NCBI RefSeq assembly: GCF_000526715.1
Contig: NZ_JAGP01000001.1
Location: forward strand, 2,170,001 to 2,234,000
Source of the DNA: Hydrogenovibrio kuenenii DSM 12350
GTDB lineage: Bacteria > Pseudomonadota > Gammaproteobacteria > Thiomicrospirales > Thiomicrospiraceae
Reading direction: 5' to 3'
DNA: 64,000 nt
The notes under the pieces were generated by a model. That model was not told the origin of the DNA. It was given only the letters and a program-made list of their open reading frames with translations, and searched no databases. Below, piece by piece: positions 19,113 to 27,900 of the stretch. The translations under genes and the position numbers were made by a program. Positions within the stretch are counted from its first letter, which is position 1; each line of letters starts with the position of its first letter.

Positions 19113-20093
19113 TTAAGGCAAATAAAGATAATAAGAACCTGGTTTTAAAGATAAAGCAGAGTCTAGCAGGTTGGATTTAATTAAACTCATCTCCAACGGT
19201 TTTGTCTGTGTCTGCATTGTTGGACTATAAGAAGTTGCGTTGACATTGGTATCAAAGCGGTAACTCACAAGATCACAGGCTTTATCTCCTCCTAACTGAC
19301 AAGCTTGTTTGACAGCGTCTGACAAGTAACCAATAGAATCAACCAATCCGGCTTTCAATGCATCTTTTCCAACATAAATTCTGGCAGTTTTTACCGCCTT
19401 CAACACCTCAGGGGATAAATGTCTATTTGATTGCACCACGTGATAAAAACGCTGCGCCATTTGATTGACCATAGACTGCATTTCGGCATCATCTGCCGGT
19501 GTAAACTTTCTGAAAGGAGAACCGGTATCTTTCATAGGGCCAGTTTTATAAGTCTTCACTTCAACCCCAATTTTTTGAGTCAAATCATAAATTTCCGGCA
19601 AAATCGTAATCACACCCACAGAACCTGTTACCGTGGTGGGATGCGCCTGTATATGATCTGCTGCCATTGAAATATAATAGCCACCAGATGCCGTCACATC
19701 CATCATCTGGACATAAATTTTCTTACCCGTACGCTTTTTGAACGACATAAGTTCGTGGTAAAGAATATCACTGGTCGTCACGCCACCACCTGGCGTATTG
19801 ATTTTCAGCAGAACCGTTTTAATTTTCTTATCTTTTTCTGCTTTTTTTAACTGCATCATCACTCTATCAAGCAGGCTAGGTCCAGAGCTCAACAACCCTG
19901 TTTGGGGTTGATCAGAAATAACACCGTTTACATTAATCAATAAAACCTTGGCGGTTGCATTTGGTTCTGATTCTATTACCTGTTGCTTCAACGGTTCATC
20001 ATAACTGGGTCCCAACTTAATGGTTGCGCACCCTGTTAAACTGGCAAAAATCAACCCCGTCAAACTTAATGTTAGTAGCTTAAACTTCTTCAT
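19113..20093 (-). CDS. SppA-like signal peptide peptidase (S49), lipoprotein
   Basis: 326 residues. The N-terminal hydrophobic segment ends in a lipobox (ASLTGC, Cys about 22), so it is probably lipid-anchored. The peptidase domain shows LLKINTPGGGVTTSD near 97-111, the catalytic Ser in MDVTASGGYYISMAADH near 135, HPTTVTGSVGVI, and the Lys-bearing segment after KTYKTGPMKDTGSP near 185-195. This is the short (SohB/SppA36-like) form with one catalytic domain. It would cut membrane-embedded signal peptides on the periplasmic side. It is divergent from the TlpA-fusion gene at 20195. Confidence 0.9.
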   Translation of the reverse strand: MKKFKLLTLSLTGLIFASLTGCATIKLGPSYDEPLKQQVIESEPNATAKVLLINVNGVISDQPQTGLLSSGPSLLDRVMMQLKKAEKDKKIKTVLLKINTPGGGVTTSDILYHELMSFKKRTGKKIYVQMMDVTASGGYYISMAADHIQAHPTTVTGSVGVITILPEIYDLTQKIGVEVKTYKTGPMKDTGSPFRKFTPADDAEMQSMVNQMAQRFYHVVQSNRHLSPEVLKAVKTARIYVGKDALKAGLVDSIGYLSDAVKQACQLGGDKACDLVSYRFDTNVNATSYSPTMQTQTKPLEMSLIKSNLLDSALSLKPGSYYLYLP

Positions 20094-20194
20094 CCCACAC
20101 TCCCTCTAACTTTTGCATCAAGAGACTATCTCAACTTTTCTGCGTTGAATTCCATTTATAATAACCTATAACTTCATCAATCAGCCTTGGATTT

Positions 20195-21589
20195 GTGCAT
20201 ATGCTTCTAACGCTCGCTTTATCAGTTAAAACACCTATTTTAGGACGTTTGATCCCAAAAGTCGTCTCATTACTATTGTTGGGGTTTGCACTAAATGCTT
20301 ACGCTGACACCTCAACAACAAGCACACAATCAAAAGCGCTTAAACCTTTGAATCATCATGATTATGCGCTATGGAACAGCCTGCCGACTCGAGATATTGA
20401 CTTACCCAATGGAGATAGTCTCACTGTAACTGAGGTCAAATCCTCCAAAGATAGACTTTATATTTGGATTGGCAACTCTTACCCGCCAAATGATGGTACC
20501 GCACTGCTAGCTCAACATCTAAGTAAGACAGGCACCGTTTGGTACTTAGACACACCAGATGCCATGTTTTTACCTCGTACAAGAATAGCCTTGCGCAATC
20601 TCAAGGGTGACTATTTAGTACCACTACTAAATTTAGCGACGAAAAAATACAAACAAGTCGTGGTTATATCACTTGAAGTGGCTTCAATTTCTGCATTACG
20701 AGGCATACGTGAATGGCAGGTCAGCACTAAAAGCGCTGCTCAAAGAAACAGATTGAAAAATGCTGTACTCATGTTCCCTAACCTTTATGTTTCTACACCC
20801 ATCGCAGGCACTGAACGCAGTCTATTTCCGATTGCCACAGCGACTGCTTTACCAATTACCATCATACAGGCAGAACGTGGCGCGCTTGCCAATGAAATCG
20901 ATAAAACCATTCTTGCGCTTCGTTCAGGTGGTAGTCTCGTTCACCGTGTCATTTTAAAAGACAGTACCGATGGAGAGTTCCACTTTCATAACATGAGAAA
21001 AATGGCAAAAGTAACTGCCGATGCGATCATGAAAGGCATCAGCCAACAGCAAGAACATGCGCAAAAGATCGGCTACCACATTGCTCAACTGGAACCCTCA
21101 GACGCTTTAAAACACCCCCCAGTCAGTACAGTGATACGAGGAATGAAACGATTTGACCCGCCTATTCCAATGCCTAGCAATATCGTACTAACAGACTTGG
21201 ATGGTAATAAAATTGACGTTAAAAAAGATTATGCAGGGAAAGCATTATTGATTAATTTCTGGGCAACATGGTGCCCACATTGTGTCGAAGAAATTCCATC
21301 CATGAATCGCGCTTTGGCACAATTGGATGCGAAACACTTTGCGATGGTTTCCATCTCTTACCGAGAACCTGAATCTATCGTTAGACCTTTCACTGAAAAG
21401 GTAGCTGTTGATTTCCCAATCCTGCTCGACAAACAAGGAAAAGTGGCTGCTAAATGGAAGGTCTTCGCCTTTCCATCGAGTTTCTTAGTTGATAAAAACG
21501 GGATGATTCGTTACAGCATCAATGCCGGCAATATTTGGGATACGAAAGAAATGCTTGGCTACTTAAAGCAAATACAAAATATCAAATAA
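20195..21589 (+). CDS. Hydrolase-like domain fused to TlpA-type thioredoxin (CPHC)
   Basis: 464 residues. An N-terminal hydrophobic signal segment (about 17-35) ends at LNAYA. Residues about 60-300 look like an alpha/beta-hydrolase-type fold related to DUF3530, but the nucleophile elbow reads VVISLEVASISAL, without the GxSxG serine. Residues about 325-464 form a TlpA/ResA-like thioredoxin with active site FWATWCPHCVEEIPS and the cis-Pro segment VFAFPSSFLVDKNG. So this is a periplasmic disulfide protein with a large pseudo-enzyme front. A paralogue of the same architecture lies at 47007-48341. An alternative in-frame ATG lies 6 bases downstream. The fold of the front half is a judgement by eye. 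Confidence 0.82.
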   Translation: MHMLLTLALSVKTPILGRLIPKVVSLLLLGFALNAYADTSTTSTQSKALKPLNHHDYALWNSLPTRDIDLPNGDSLTVTEVKSSKDRLYIWIGNSYPPNDGTALLAQHLSKTGTVWYLDTPDAMFLPRTRIALRNLKGDYLVPLLNLATKKYKQVVVISLEVASISALRGIREWQVSTKSAAQRNRLKNAVLMFPNLYVSTPIAGTERSLFPIATATALPITIIQAERGALANEIDKTILALRSGGSLVHRVILKDSTDGEFHFHNMRKMAKVTADAIMKGISQQQEHAQKIGYHIAQLEPSDALKHPPVSTVIRGMKRFDPPIPMPSNIVLTDLDGNKIDVKKDYAGKALLINFWATWCPHCVEEIPSMNRALAQLDAKHFAMVSISYREPESIVRPFTEKVAVDFPILLDKQGKVAAKWKVFAFPSSFLVDKNGMIRYSINAGNIWDTKEMLGYLKQIQNIK

Positions 21590-21628
21590 ATAAGCGATGG
21601 GAATTAAAAAACAAAGAAATGAAAAAGT

Positions 21629-21684
21629 CCTTGCTGCCAAACAGTCTAAAACACGCACTAAGTTTTAGACATACAACAGCAAGG
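21629..21684 (-). ncRNA. Two-tier hairpin with T-run on minus strand: terminator or small structured RNA
   Basis: Outer arms CCTTGCTG (21629-21636) and CAGCAAGG (21677-21684) enclose inner arms GTCTAAAAC (21644-21652) and GTTTTAGAC (21662-21670). Read on the minus strand, the structure is followed by ACTTTTTCATTT, as for an intrinsic terminator. It lies about 160 bases past the stop of the TRAP binding-protein gene, leaving a long 3' region that could be a stable RNA. It does not code. Confidence 0.5.
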
Positions 21685-21783
21685 AGGTCGTAAACTAGAG
21701 CACTAACACAAATACATCCATATACTTGCATGAGTGTTCTATAAGTCAACGTGTATAGATTACCCAAAGTGAATGGGTTTGAT

Positions 21784-21805
21784 AACTACCCAAAAGGGTA
21801 GTTTT
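21784..21805 (+). terminator. Hairpin AACTACCC / GGGTAGTT
   Basis: An 8-bp stem with an AAAA loop, followed by TT on the plus strand. It lies 195 bases past the stop of the TlpA-fusion gene and about 40 bases past the minus-strand TRAP binding-protein stop, in the convergent gap 21590-21842. It may stop leftward or rightward transcription; the T-run is short. Confidence 0.5.
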
Positions 21806-21842
21806 ACAAAAAAACCTTACATTATTAAGGTTTAGAATATAT

Positions 21843-22946
21843 TTATAAGTTGCGTGCTCGAATATAAGAGCCTTCACCCACATTCGTCCATTGCGACACC
21901 TGCTTCAAGAAAGCTTTTTGAGACGCCCATACTTTGGCTGAAAGCTTGTCTGAAGCAGCTTCGGCTTCAATCACTTCTGATGAAAGCTTTTTCAACTCTT
22001 TCAATACTTCATCAGGGAAGTGACGTAACTCTACATTGTGTTTTTCAATTAAGGTCTGTAGCGCTTGTTCGTTTCGAGCAGTGTATTCAGACAACATTTC
22101 CAAGTTTGCCACTTTCATTGCATTACGAACAATACTCTTCAAATCATCCGGTAATGCATTAAAGGCCTTTTCGTTAATCATACATTCCATGGTTGTTCCC
22201 GGCTCATGCCAGCCTGGCGTGTAATAGTATTTAGTAACTTTATAGAAACCAAAGGCAAGATCGTTATAAGGTCCAACCCATTCCGTTGCGTCAATAGCAC
22301 CAGATTGCAAAGAAGGGAAAATTTCACCACCAGGCAAAGAAACAGGAATCGCGCCAGCTTTTTTCAGCACTTCGCCACCAAGACCAGGCATACGCATTTT
22401 CAAACCTTTCAGGTCATCAAGTGAGTTGATTTCTTTATTGAACCAACCGCCCATTTGCGTTCCGGTATTACCCGCTGGATTCGGCACCAAACCGAACGGC
22501 TTATAGGCTTCTTCCCAAAGCTCTAAGCCACCACCGTTATAAAGCCAAGCATTCATTTCATCCGCGGTTAAACCAAAAGGCACGGTTGAGAAAAATACCG
22601 CTGATGGAATTTTACCTTTCCAATAATAAGCACCTGCGTGACCAAGTTGTGCATGACCACTGGATACCGCATCAAACACTTCAAAAGCACCAACCAACTC
22701 ACCAGCACCATAGACTTTTACGTCAATACGCCCACCAGACATTTGGTTAATTAGCTCAGCAACACGGTTCGCCCCCGTTCCTAGCCCAGGAAAGTTCTTT
22801 GGCCAAGTGGTTACCATCTTCCAATGCACTGTTTCCATTGGCTTGGCTGCCGCCGCTTGGCTTGGCGCATCTTGTTGACCACAAGCGGTTAAGGCCGTTG
22901 TTGCTGTTGCGCCTGCTAGGGCACCAATAAAGTCACGTCTTTTCAT
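21843..22946 (-). CDS. TRAP transporter substrate-binding protein (TakP/FcbT1 type)
   Basis: 367 residues. The N-terminus has a twin-arginine-like signal (MKRRDFIGALAG) and a possible lipobox (ALTACG), so export by Tat and lipid anchoring are both plausible. The mature part has TRAP binding-protein features: HWKMVTTWPKNFPGLG, MSGGRIDVKVYGAGELVGAF, AYYWKGKIPSAVFFSTVPFG, and the long C-terminal helices. The closest functional class is the 2-oxo-acid or chloroaromatic-acid binders. It stands alone, 10 kb from dctQM, which lack their own binding-protein gene. GGAAAGGAAAAGC precedes the ATG. Confidence 0.92.
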   Translation of the reverse strand: MKRRDFIGALAGATATTALTACGQQDAPSQAAAAKPMETVHWKMVTTWPKNFPGLGTGANRVAELINQMSGGRIDVKVYGAGELVGAFEVFDAVSSGHAQLGHAGAYYWKGKIPSAVFFSTVPFGLTADEMNAWLYNGGGLELWEEAYKPFGLVPNPAGNTGTQMGGWFNKEINSLDDLKGLKMRMPGLGGEVLKKAGAIPVSLPGGEIFPSLQSGAIDATEWVGPYNDLAFGFYKVTKYYYTPGWHEPGTTMECMINEKAFNALPDDLKSIVRNAMKVANLEMLSEYTARNEQALQTLIEKHNVELRHFPDEVLKELKKLSSEVIEAEAASDKLSAKVWASQKAFLKQVSQWTNVGEGSYIRARNL

Positions 22947-23057
22947 GCTTTTCCTTTCCGTAAAATCAAAACTCTAGTTAACCTAACGCCCAACAAAAAA
23001 CTAAGCTATTGGTTTAATATAAAAAACATTCTAACGATTCCCTTGAATCAGGCAAAT

Positions 23058-23077
23058 AAAATCTGCCAGGCTGGGTT
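23058..23077 (+). repeat. Dispersed 20-bp motif, copy 4
   Basis: One mismatch at the next-to-last base (GGGTT for GGGGT). It lies in the divergent gap between the TRAP binding-protein and HopJ-family genes. Confidence 0.8.
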
Positions 23078-23161
23078 GAAAATTAACCAGACAAGCAGAT
23101 TTTTCATCAGTTTTCCAAGTAAAATATTGGGTTTGAAATTTCAAAATAGGAAAGGAAAACT

Positions 23162-23509
23162 ATGACCCCAGCACAGCTCATCGAAAAATTAGACCAAGGC
23201 CCAGTTGAGTTTAACGACGTAATGGCAGTTATTGATACTCACTACAAATTTACGCCAACACGCTTTGTTAACGGTGAACAAATCAACGAAGAAAATACCA
23301 ATAATGGTTCTTGCAAAGTATTTTCTTTCGGGCAACTCAACAAACTATCAGAACAAACTACACTGAATGCGTTCGGTAAATTTTATACAGAAGAAGTTTT
23401 GCAAGATCCTGAAGGAGACAGTCACGGCAATATCCGTAACTTCATGAAAAGTGGCTGGTCAGGTATTAAATTCGACCAATTTCCTTTAATGGAATTGAGT
23501 GAAAAATAA
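23162..23509 (+). CDS. HopJ-family protein
   Basis: 115 residues matching the HopJ type III effector family by eye (LIEKLDQGPVEFNDVMAVID, NGSCKVFSFGQLNKLSE, and the tail DSHGNIRNFMKSGWSGIKFD). Despite the family name, such genes are widespread in free-living marine gammaproteobacteria without type III secretion; the role is unknown, probably cytoplasmic. AGGAAAGGAAAAC precedes the ATG. It is a single gene, convergent with the next one. Confidence 0.88.
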   Translation: MTPAQLIEKLDQGPVEFNDVMAVIDTHYKFTPTRFVNGEQINEENTNNGSCKVFSFGQLNKLSEQTTLNAFGKFYTEEVLQDPEGDSHGNIRNFMKSGWSGIKFDQFPLMELSEK

Positions 23510-23532
23510 ATCTTTAAACGTTGCTCTCGCTT

Positions 23533-23940
23533 TTAAACGAAAAACCTATCGAGAGCTTCTTTTTCCGTTACAGTCAGCACACCATTATCTCGATAGTGTG
23601 CTAGCACCTTCTCATAAACCTCTTTGTACTTCTCTTTTTCTGGCTCAATAATACTAGCAATTTTAAAACTATAGGTTAGACCTTCTTGTCCAGTTTCAAG
23701 CCAACAAACATTGACCTTGGAAAAGTAAATCGTCTCCCCTTCAATCTGGATATAACAGTTTTTCAACAATTGCTCGCGATGAAAGTGGAATGTACCATCA
23801 TTAGAGGCAGGATAAGCAACGCCGAAACCGTCAAGCCCCAAGTTTCTTCCTTCTAAAACTTCATCTTTATGATGAAAACTAAATAAACAAGGGACTTTAT
23901 AAGACGTTCGGTTTTCATAATTTTCAGAACATATATCCAC
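23533..23940 (-). CDS. Hypothetical protein, possibly a degenerate PilZ domain
   Basis: 135 residues. I do not recognise it firmly. The order of elements recalls PilZ: a basic N-terminal stretch (NRTSYKVPCLF), then a turn like the PilZ D/NxSxxG box (RNLGLDGFGVAYP) and beta strands (YIQIEGETIYFSKVNVCWLE), ending in a helical tail (about 100-135). The Arg and Asp/Ser ligands for cyclic-di-GMP are not convincingly kept. Reading frame and AT content match the neighbours, so the gene is probably real. No operon partner is obvious. Confidence 0.6.
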   Translation of the reverse strand: MDICSENYENRTSYKVPCLFSFHHKDEVLEGRNLGLDGFGVAYPASNDGTFHFHREQLLKNCYIQIEGETIYFSKVNVCWLETGQEGLTYSFKIASIIEPEKEKYKEVYEKVLAHYRDNGVLTVTEKEALDRFFV

Positions 23941-24013
23941 AATGGCACCTAAATAAGATAGATGTACCTGAATATAAAAAATTTCGTATCAACTTTCAAC
24001 CAATCTAAGTAAA

Positions 24014-24037
24014 AAGCCCTAAATTAAATTAGGGCTT
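24014..24037. terminator. Terminator after cbpA, possibly bidirectional
   Basis: AAGCCCTAA (24014-24022) and TTAGGGCTT (24029-24037) form a 9-bp stem with a 6-base loop. On the minus strand it is followed by TTTAC, 8 bases after the cbpA stop; on the plus strand by CGTCTTTTT. Confidence 0.85.
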
Positions 24038-24044
24038 CGTCTTT

Positions 24045-24998
24045 TTAGAAATGGTGTCTTGGATTAAACGGCAAGGTTTCCGCCATTTTTTCATAAAACG
24101 CTTTTGCTTCATCCGACTCTGCCGGTGGCGTATGAATTTGAATCAATACATACTGATTACCAGCCTTATCGGCTTTGCCTAAACCGCGACCTTTGATACG
24201 AAGCTTTGCACCCGATTGCGTACCCGCAGGAATGTTCATCGACACTTTGCCTTTCAAAGTCGGCACTTCAACTTTTGTTCCTAAAGCTGCTTCCCAAGGA
24301 GTAAGAGGTAAATTAAGCAACACATCATCGCCATCGACCTTAAACAAAGGATGATTTTGCAAATCAACTTCCAAAAACAAATCCCCGTTTGGACCGCCTC
24401 CATAACCTGGCATACCTTGTCCGGTCAACCTGATTCTGGAACCTTGTTTTACACCCGCGGGAATTCTCACTTTTAGACTTTTAGGTTGATGTGAAAAACC
24501 ACCTTGTCGGGTTGGCATTGGCATTTGAATCGTTAAAGACTTCTCCACGCCATGCACGGCTTCTTCTAGAGAAACAAGAACTTTTACCGATTGATCTTCA
24601 CCTTTTTGCTGATATGTTTGGTGCCCGCCACCAAAACCACCTTGCTGCTGAAAACCGCCGCCAAATAAAGAATCAAAAAAATCAGAGAAGCCGCTAGCAC
24701 CAGCACCACCTTGCGCACCACCAAATCCACCGAACCCACCAAACATTTCTTCATAGCCTGGAGGCGGTTGAAAATTTTGTCCATTATGATAATTTGGCCC
24801 TAGTTGATCATACATTTGGCGTTTTTCTTTATCGCCCAGTACTTCATAAGCTTCATTAATCTCTTTAAACTTGGTTTCATCACCAGTCGGTTTATCAGGG
24901 TGATGTTTAGCAGCCAGCTTACGATACGCTTTCTTGATATCCGCTTCTTCCGCGCTGCGCTCCACGCCTAATATCTTGTAATAATCTTTATACTCCAT
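24045..24998 (-). CDS. cbpA: DnaJ-like co-chaperone CbpA
   Basis: 317 residues. J domain at 1-70 with the HPD motif ([10 protein letters not shown]), a Gly/Phe-rich region (about 75-125), then two C-terminal substrate domains with PxGxxxGxxxRxxGxGmP ([20 protein letters not shown]) and [20 protein letters not shown]. No zinc-finger CxxCxGxG repeats, so it is the CbpA (class B) type rather than DnaJ. It acts with DnaK. No cbpM gene is adjacent. GAAGGGATT precedes the ATG. Confidence 0.93.
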   Translation of the reverse strand: MEYKDYYKILGVERSAEEADIKKAYRKLAAKHHPDKPTGDETKFKEINEAYEVLGDKEKRQMYDQLGPNYHNGQNFQPPPGYEEMFGGFGGFGGAQGGAGASGFSDFFDSLFGGGFQQQGGFGGGHQTYQQKGEDQSVKVLVSLEEAVHGVEKSLTIQMPMPTRQGGFSHQPKSLKVRIPAGVKQGSRIRLTGQGMPGYGGGPNGDLFLEVDLQNHPLFKVDGDDVLLNLPLTPWEAALGTKVEVPTLKGKVSMNIPAGTQSGAKLRIKGRGLGKADKAGNQYVLIQIHTPPAESDEAKAFYEKMAETLPFNPRHHF

Positions 24999-25217
24999 AA
25001 TCCCTTCGATCTCATTAATCTCAATACATCTAACATAAGGCCAAATATTTTATTTTCAATGGCCTACATAAATATATTTTGCTTATAACGAACACTTACC
25101 ACTTACCATATCGCGTCTAAAAGTGCTAAAATTTAACCCTAATATTTACGCGTTTTTTTAATTATTCGTTTTCGTATATTATCAAAAATGCGTATACACT
25201 CAACGGAGGCGGTTACG

Positions 25218-27839
25218 ATGAAAGATAATGGGCCTGTCACTCAAAGACAATACTCTCTTCCTGCTAAACAAACAATCGTTTCACGTACTGATAAGTTTGG
25301 CAACATTGTTAGCGCGAATGAAGCTTTTATCGAAGCCAGCGGCTATGATTGGAAAGACTTAGTCGGCCAACCTCATAATATTCTAAGGCATCCAGATGTG
25401 CCTGCTGCCGTATTCAAAGACTTTTGGCAAACCCTACAAGCTGGAAAACCCTGGACCCAAATCGTAAAAAACCGTCGTAAAAATGGCGACCATTATTGGG
25501 TAGTCGCGAATGCCACGCCAATTTTCGAAAATGGTGAGGTCACTGGCTATATGTCAGTCAGAACCCCTGCAACCGACAAGCAAATCAAACAAGCGGAATC
25601 CACCTACAAAGCTATTGCCGAGGGAAAAATTTCTTTAGAAGGCGGTATACCAAAAAGCTTTAAACAAAAGTTCGATTTACTGTCTAATTTCAACTTGACC
25701 ACCTTAACTATAATCATCAGCTTTTTACTATTTACTTCAATTTTTACAGCATTAACATTTGGTATAGATAAGAATGGTTTCGAAGCTCTCGATATTGCAT
25801 TAATTCTGTCATTGATTGGTCTCAACCTTGTTTATAGCAAACGCTTAAAGTCGTTAAGCTCTACGATTACTGCTATTTCGGAAGGTGACTTTTCATGCCA
25901 AATACAAGCTCAAGGAAACTCCTTGGTTAGCCAAACATTCAACCGTTTAAAGTCTATGCAAATTCGACTAGGTGCTGACATGGATAATGTAAAAGAAGCA
26001 TTAACCAATGCTCAGCGTATTGAATTGGCACTCAAGTCTTCATCTGCCAACGTCATGGTAGCTGATCGCTTTCGAAGCATTATTTTTATGAACGACTCGA
26101 TTATCGAAATGCTCAATGCCATTGAACCTGAAGTCAAAAAGATACTCCCTCAATTCGATGTAGAACATTTATTGCGTCAGAGCATTGATATTTTCCACCA
26201 GAACCCGAAACACCAACAAAATATTCTTGATCAACTTAAAGAAACCCTGAATACCAGAATTACCATTGGAGACATCAAAATCGATCTGGTCATCAATCCA
26301 ATTTTTGACGATGAAGGAAAACGAATTGGTTCCGTTGCCGAATGGAAAAATATGACCGAACAATTGGCTATTGAGGACAATATTGAACACCTTGTCGAAA
26401 GCGCATCAAACGGTATTCTAAAAGACCGCCTAAATACAGATAAACTTCATGGGTTTGAATTAAAACTATCTCATTCCATTAATCATTTATTGGATACCTT
26501 TTCAGGCATCACTCAAAACCTCAGTAAAATCTTAACAGGGATGAGTGACGGTGACCTGACGGGACGTATGAACCTCCAAGCCGAAGGCGAAGTCCTAGCC
26601 ATGAAAACCGCCATCAACAATGCGTTACGCAATATCGAACTAACACTTGGAAAAGTCAAACAGGGCTCTGCTGAAATCGGCAATATGGCTGCCGAAGTCT
26701 CACAAGCCAGTGAAGACCTCTCCGAAAGAACACAACAGCAAGCAGCTTCGCTGGAACAAACAGCTTCCAGCATGGAGCAATTGACTGCCACGATTCAACA
26801 GTCAGCAGAGCATACCCAAAAAGCTAATGAACTGAGTCATACCGCAGGAACTGAAGCGTCTGAAGGCATTGGCGTCATGGAAAAAACCATAGAAGCCATG
26901 CAAAACATTAATGAGGTCAGCCAAAAGATTGGAGATATCACAAGTGTCATTGATAGCATTGCCTTCCAAACTAACCTTCTGGCATTGAATGCTGCTGTTG
27001 AAGCTGCCAGAGCAGGTGAACACGGACGCGGTTTTGCCGTTGTGGCCGGTGAGGTTAGAAGTTTGGCGCAAAAATCTGCAGAATCTTCAAAGGAAATCTC
27101 ACAGCTTATTCAGACCGCAACAGAGCAAATCAAAACAGGAACCGACTTGGTTGAACAAACAAACGAAGTTTTCTCTGCAATGGTCAACCAAATTCGTGAT
27201 GTAGAAAACTTGGTGCAAGAAATTTCCGCAACCACTCAGGAACAAGCTCGTGGTGTAGGCCAGATCAATACCGCAGTAACGCATTTGGATCAAATGACAC
27301 AACAAAATGCTGCATTAGTTGAGCAATTGTCAGCAACAGCAAGCAATATGAGTGACCAAGCGCATAACCAAGAACAATTCGTAAGCCGCTTTCAAATTAG
27401 TGATAATGCAACAGTTCACTCCCAGCATGGCATAGGCATGGCCAATTTCGACTTTGAAGATGCTAAACAAAAACACCGTTCATGGAACGTAAAACTGGAA
27501 AATCTCTTTTCTGGCCTAGAATCGGATATTGACCATAATGCCGCTCGCAGGAATGACCAATGTGCTTTAGGCAAATGGTTATTAGGCGATGGCAAAAAAT
27601 ACGGAAACATTCCTGAAATGCAGCAATTAATCGACTCTCATACAGAAATGCATAATGAAGTAGGTAAAGCTCTTGATGCTTTGGATGTGGATGATAGAGA
27701 AACTGCTGCACAACATAAAAACAAAGTACAGAAAATTTCCCATCAAATTATTGCTTTACTAGATATCATCGAAAATGAGGTCAAATCAGATATGTCAGCT
27801 TTGGAACATGCTAAAGATGACTCGCCCTTGCTATCATGA
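25218..27839 (+). CDS. Aer-like PAS chemotaxis receptor with C-terminal CZB domain
   Basis: 873 residues from the ATG at 25218; GGAGG lies 8 bases before it, whereas an in-frame ATG at 25188 has no ribosome site. The PAS domain (about 15-115) has the aerotaxis-type segment [14 protein letters not shown], suggesting a flavin cofactor. Two adjacent membrane segments follow (about 158-180 and 188-208), then HAMP, a second PAS-like region (about 275-380), another HAMP, the signalling domain ([40 protein letters not shown] near 590-630) and a C-terminal CZB domain (about 755-840; [23 protein letters not shown]). It probably reports redox state or oxygen to the chemotaxis array and may also sense zinc or oxidants. 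Confidence 0.93.
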   Translation: MKDNGPVTQRQYSLPAKQTIVSRTDKFGNIVSANEAFIEASGYDWKDLVGQPHNILRHPDVPAAVFKDFWQTLQAGKPWTQIVKNRRKNGDHYWVVANATPIFENGEVTGYMSVRTPATDKQIKQAESTYKAIAEGKISLEGGIPKSFKQKFDLLSNFNLTTLTIIISFLLFTSIFTALTFGIDKNGFEALDIALILSLIGLNLVYSKRLKSLSSTITAISEGDFSCQIQAQGNSLVSQTFNRLKSMQIRLGADMDNVKEALTNAQRIELALKSSSANVMVADRFRSIIFMNDSIIEMLNAIEPEVKKILPQFDVEHLLRQSIDIFHQNPKHQQNILDQLKETLNTRITIGDIKIDLVINPIFDDEGKRIGSVAEWKNMTEQLAIEDNIEHLVESASNGILKDRLNTDKLHGFELKLSHSINHLLDTFSGITQNLSKILTGMSDGDLTGRMNLQAEGEVLAMKTAINNALRNIELTLGKVKQGSAEIGNMAAEVSQASEDLSERTQQQAASLEQTASSMEQLTATIQQSAEHTQKANELSHTAGTEASEGIGVMEKTIEAMQNINEVSQKIGDITSVIDSIAFQTNLLALNAAVEAARAGEHGRGFAVVAGEVRSLAQKSAESSKEISQLIQTATEQIKTGTDLVEQTNEVFSAMVNQIRDVENLVQEISATTQEQARGVGQINTAVTHLDQMTQQNAALVEQLSATASNMSDQAHNQEQFVSRFQISDNATVHSQHGIGMANFDFEDAKQKHRSWNVKLENLFSGLESDIDHNAARRNDQCALGKWLLGDGKKYGNIPEMQQLIDSHTEMHNEVGKALDALDVDDRETAAQHKNKVQKISHQIIALLDIIENEVKSDMSALEHAKDDSPLLS

Positions 27840-27857
27840 AGAAAGAATTAATAGGAT

Positions 27858-27887
27858 AAAAAAAGAGGCTATATAGCCTCTTTTTTA
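27858..27887 (+). terminator. Strong intrinsic terminator, bidirectional
   Basis: AAAAAGAGGCT / AGCCTCTTTTT around a 2-3 base centre, with T-runs on both strands. It lies 19 bases after the receptor stop and 14 bases past the stop of the convergent TonB receptor gene. Confidence 0.92.
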
Positions 27888-27900
27888 TTATAAACGGATG

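Noticed and set aside
21582..21767. 61-residue minus-strand frame in the gap after the TlpA-fusion gene
   Set aside because: It runs across the two-tier hairpin, has no ribosome site, and its composition looks random; the RNA structure explains the region better.
22205..22220. CCAGCCTGG inside the TRAP binding-protein gene as another motif copy
   Set aside because: Only the 9-base core matches; the AGATTTT side is absent. The same holds for 405-416 and 44792-44800.
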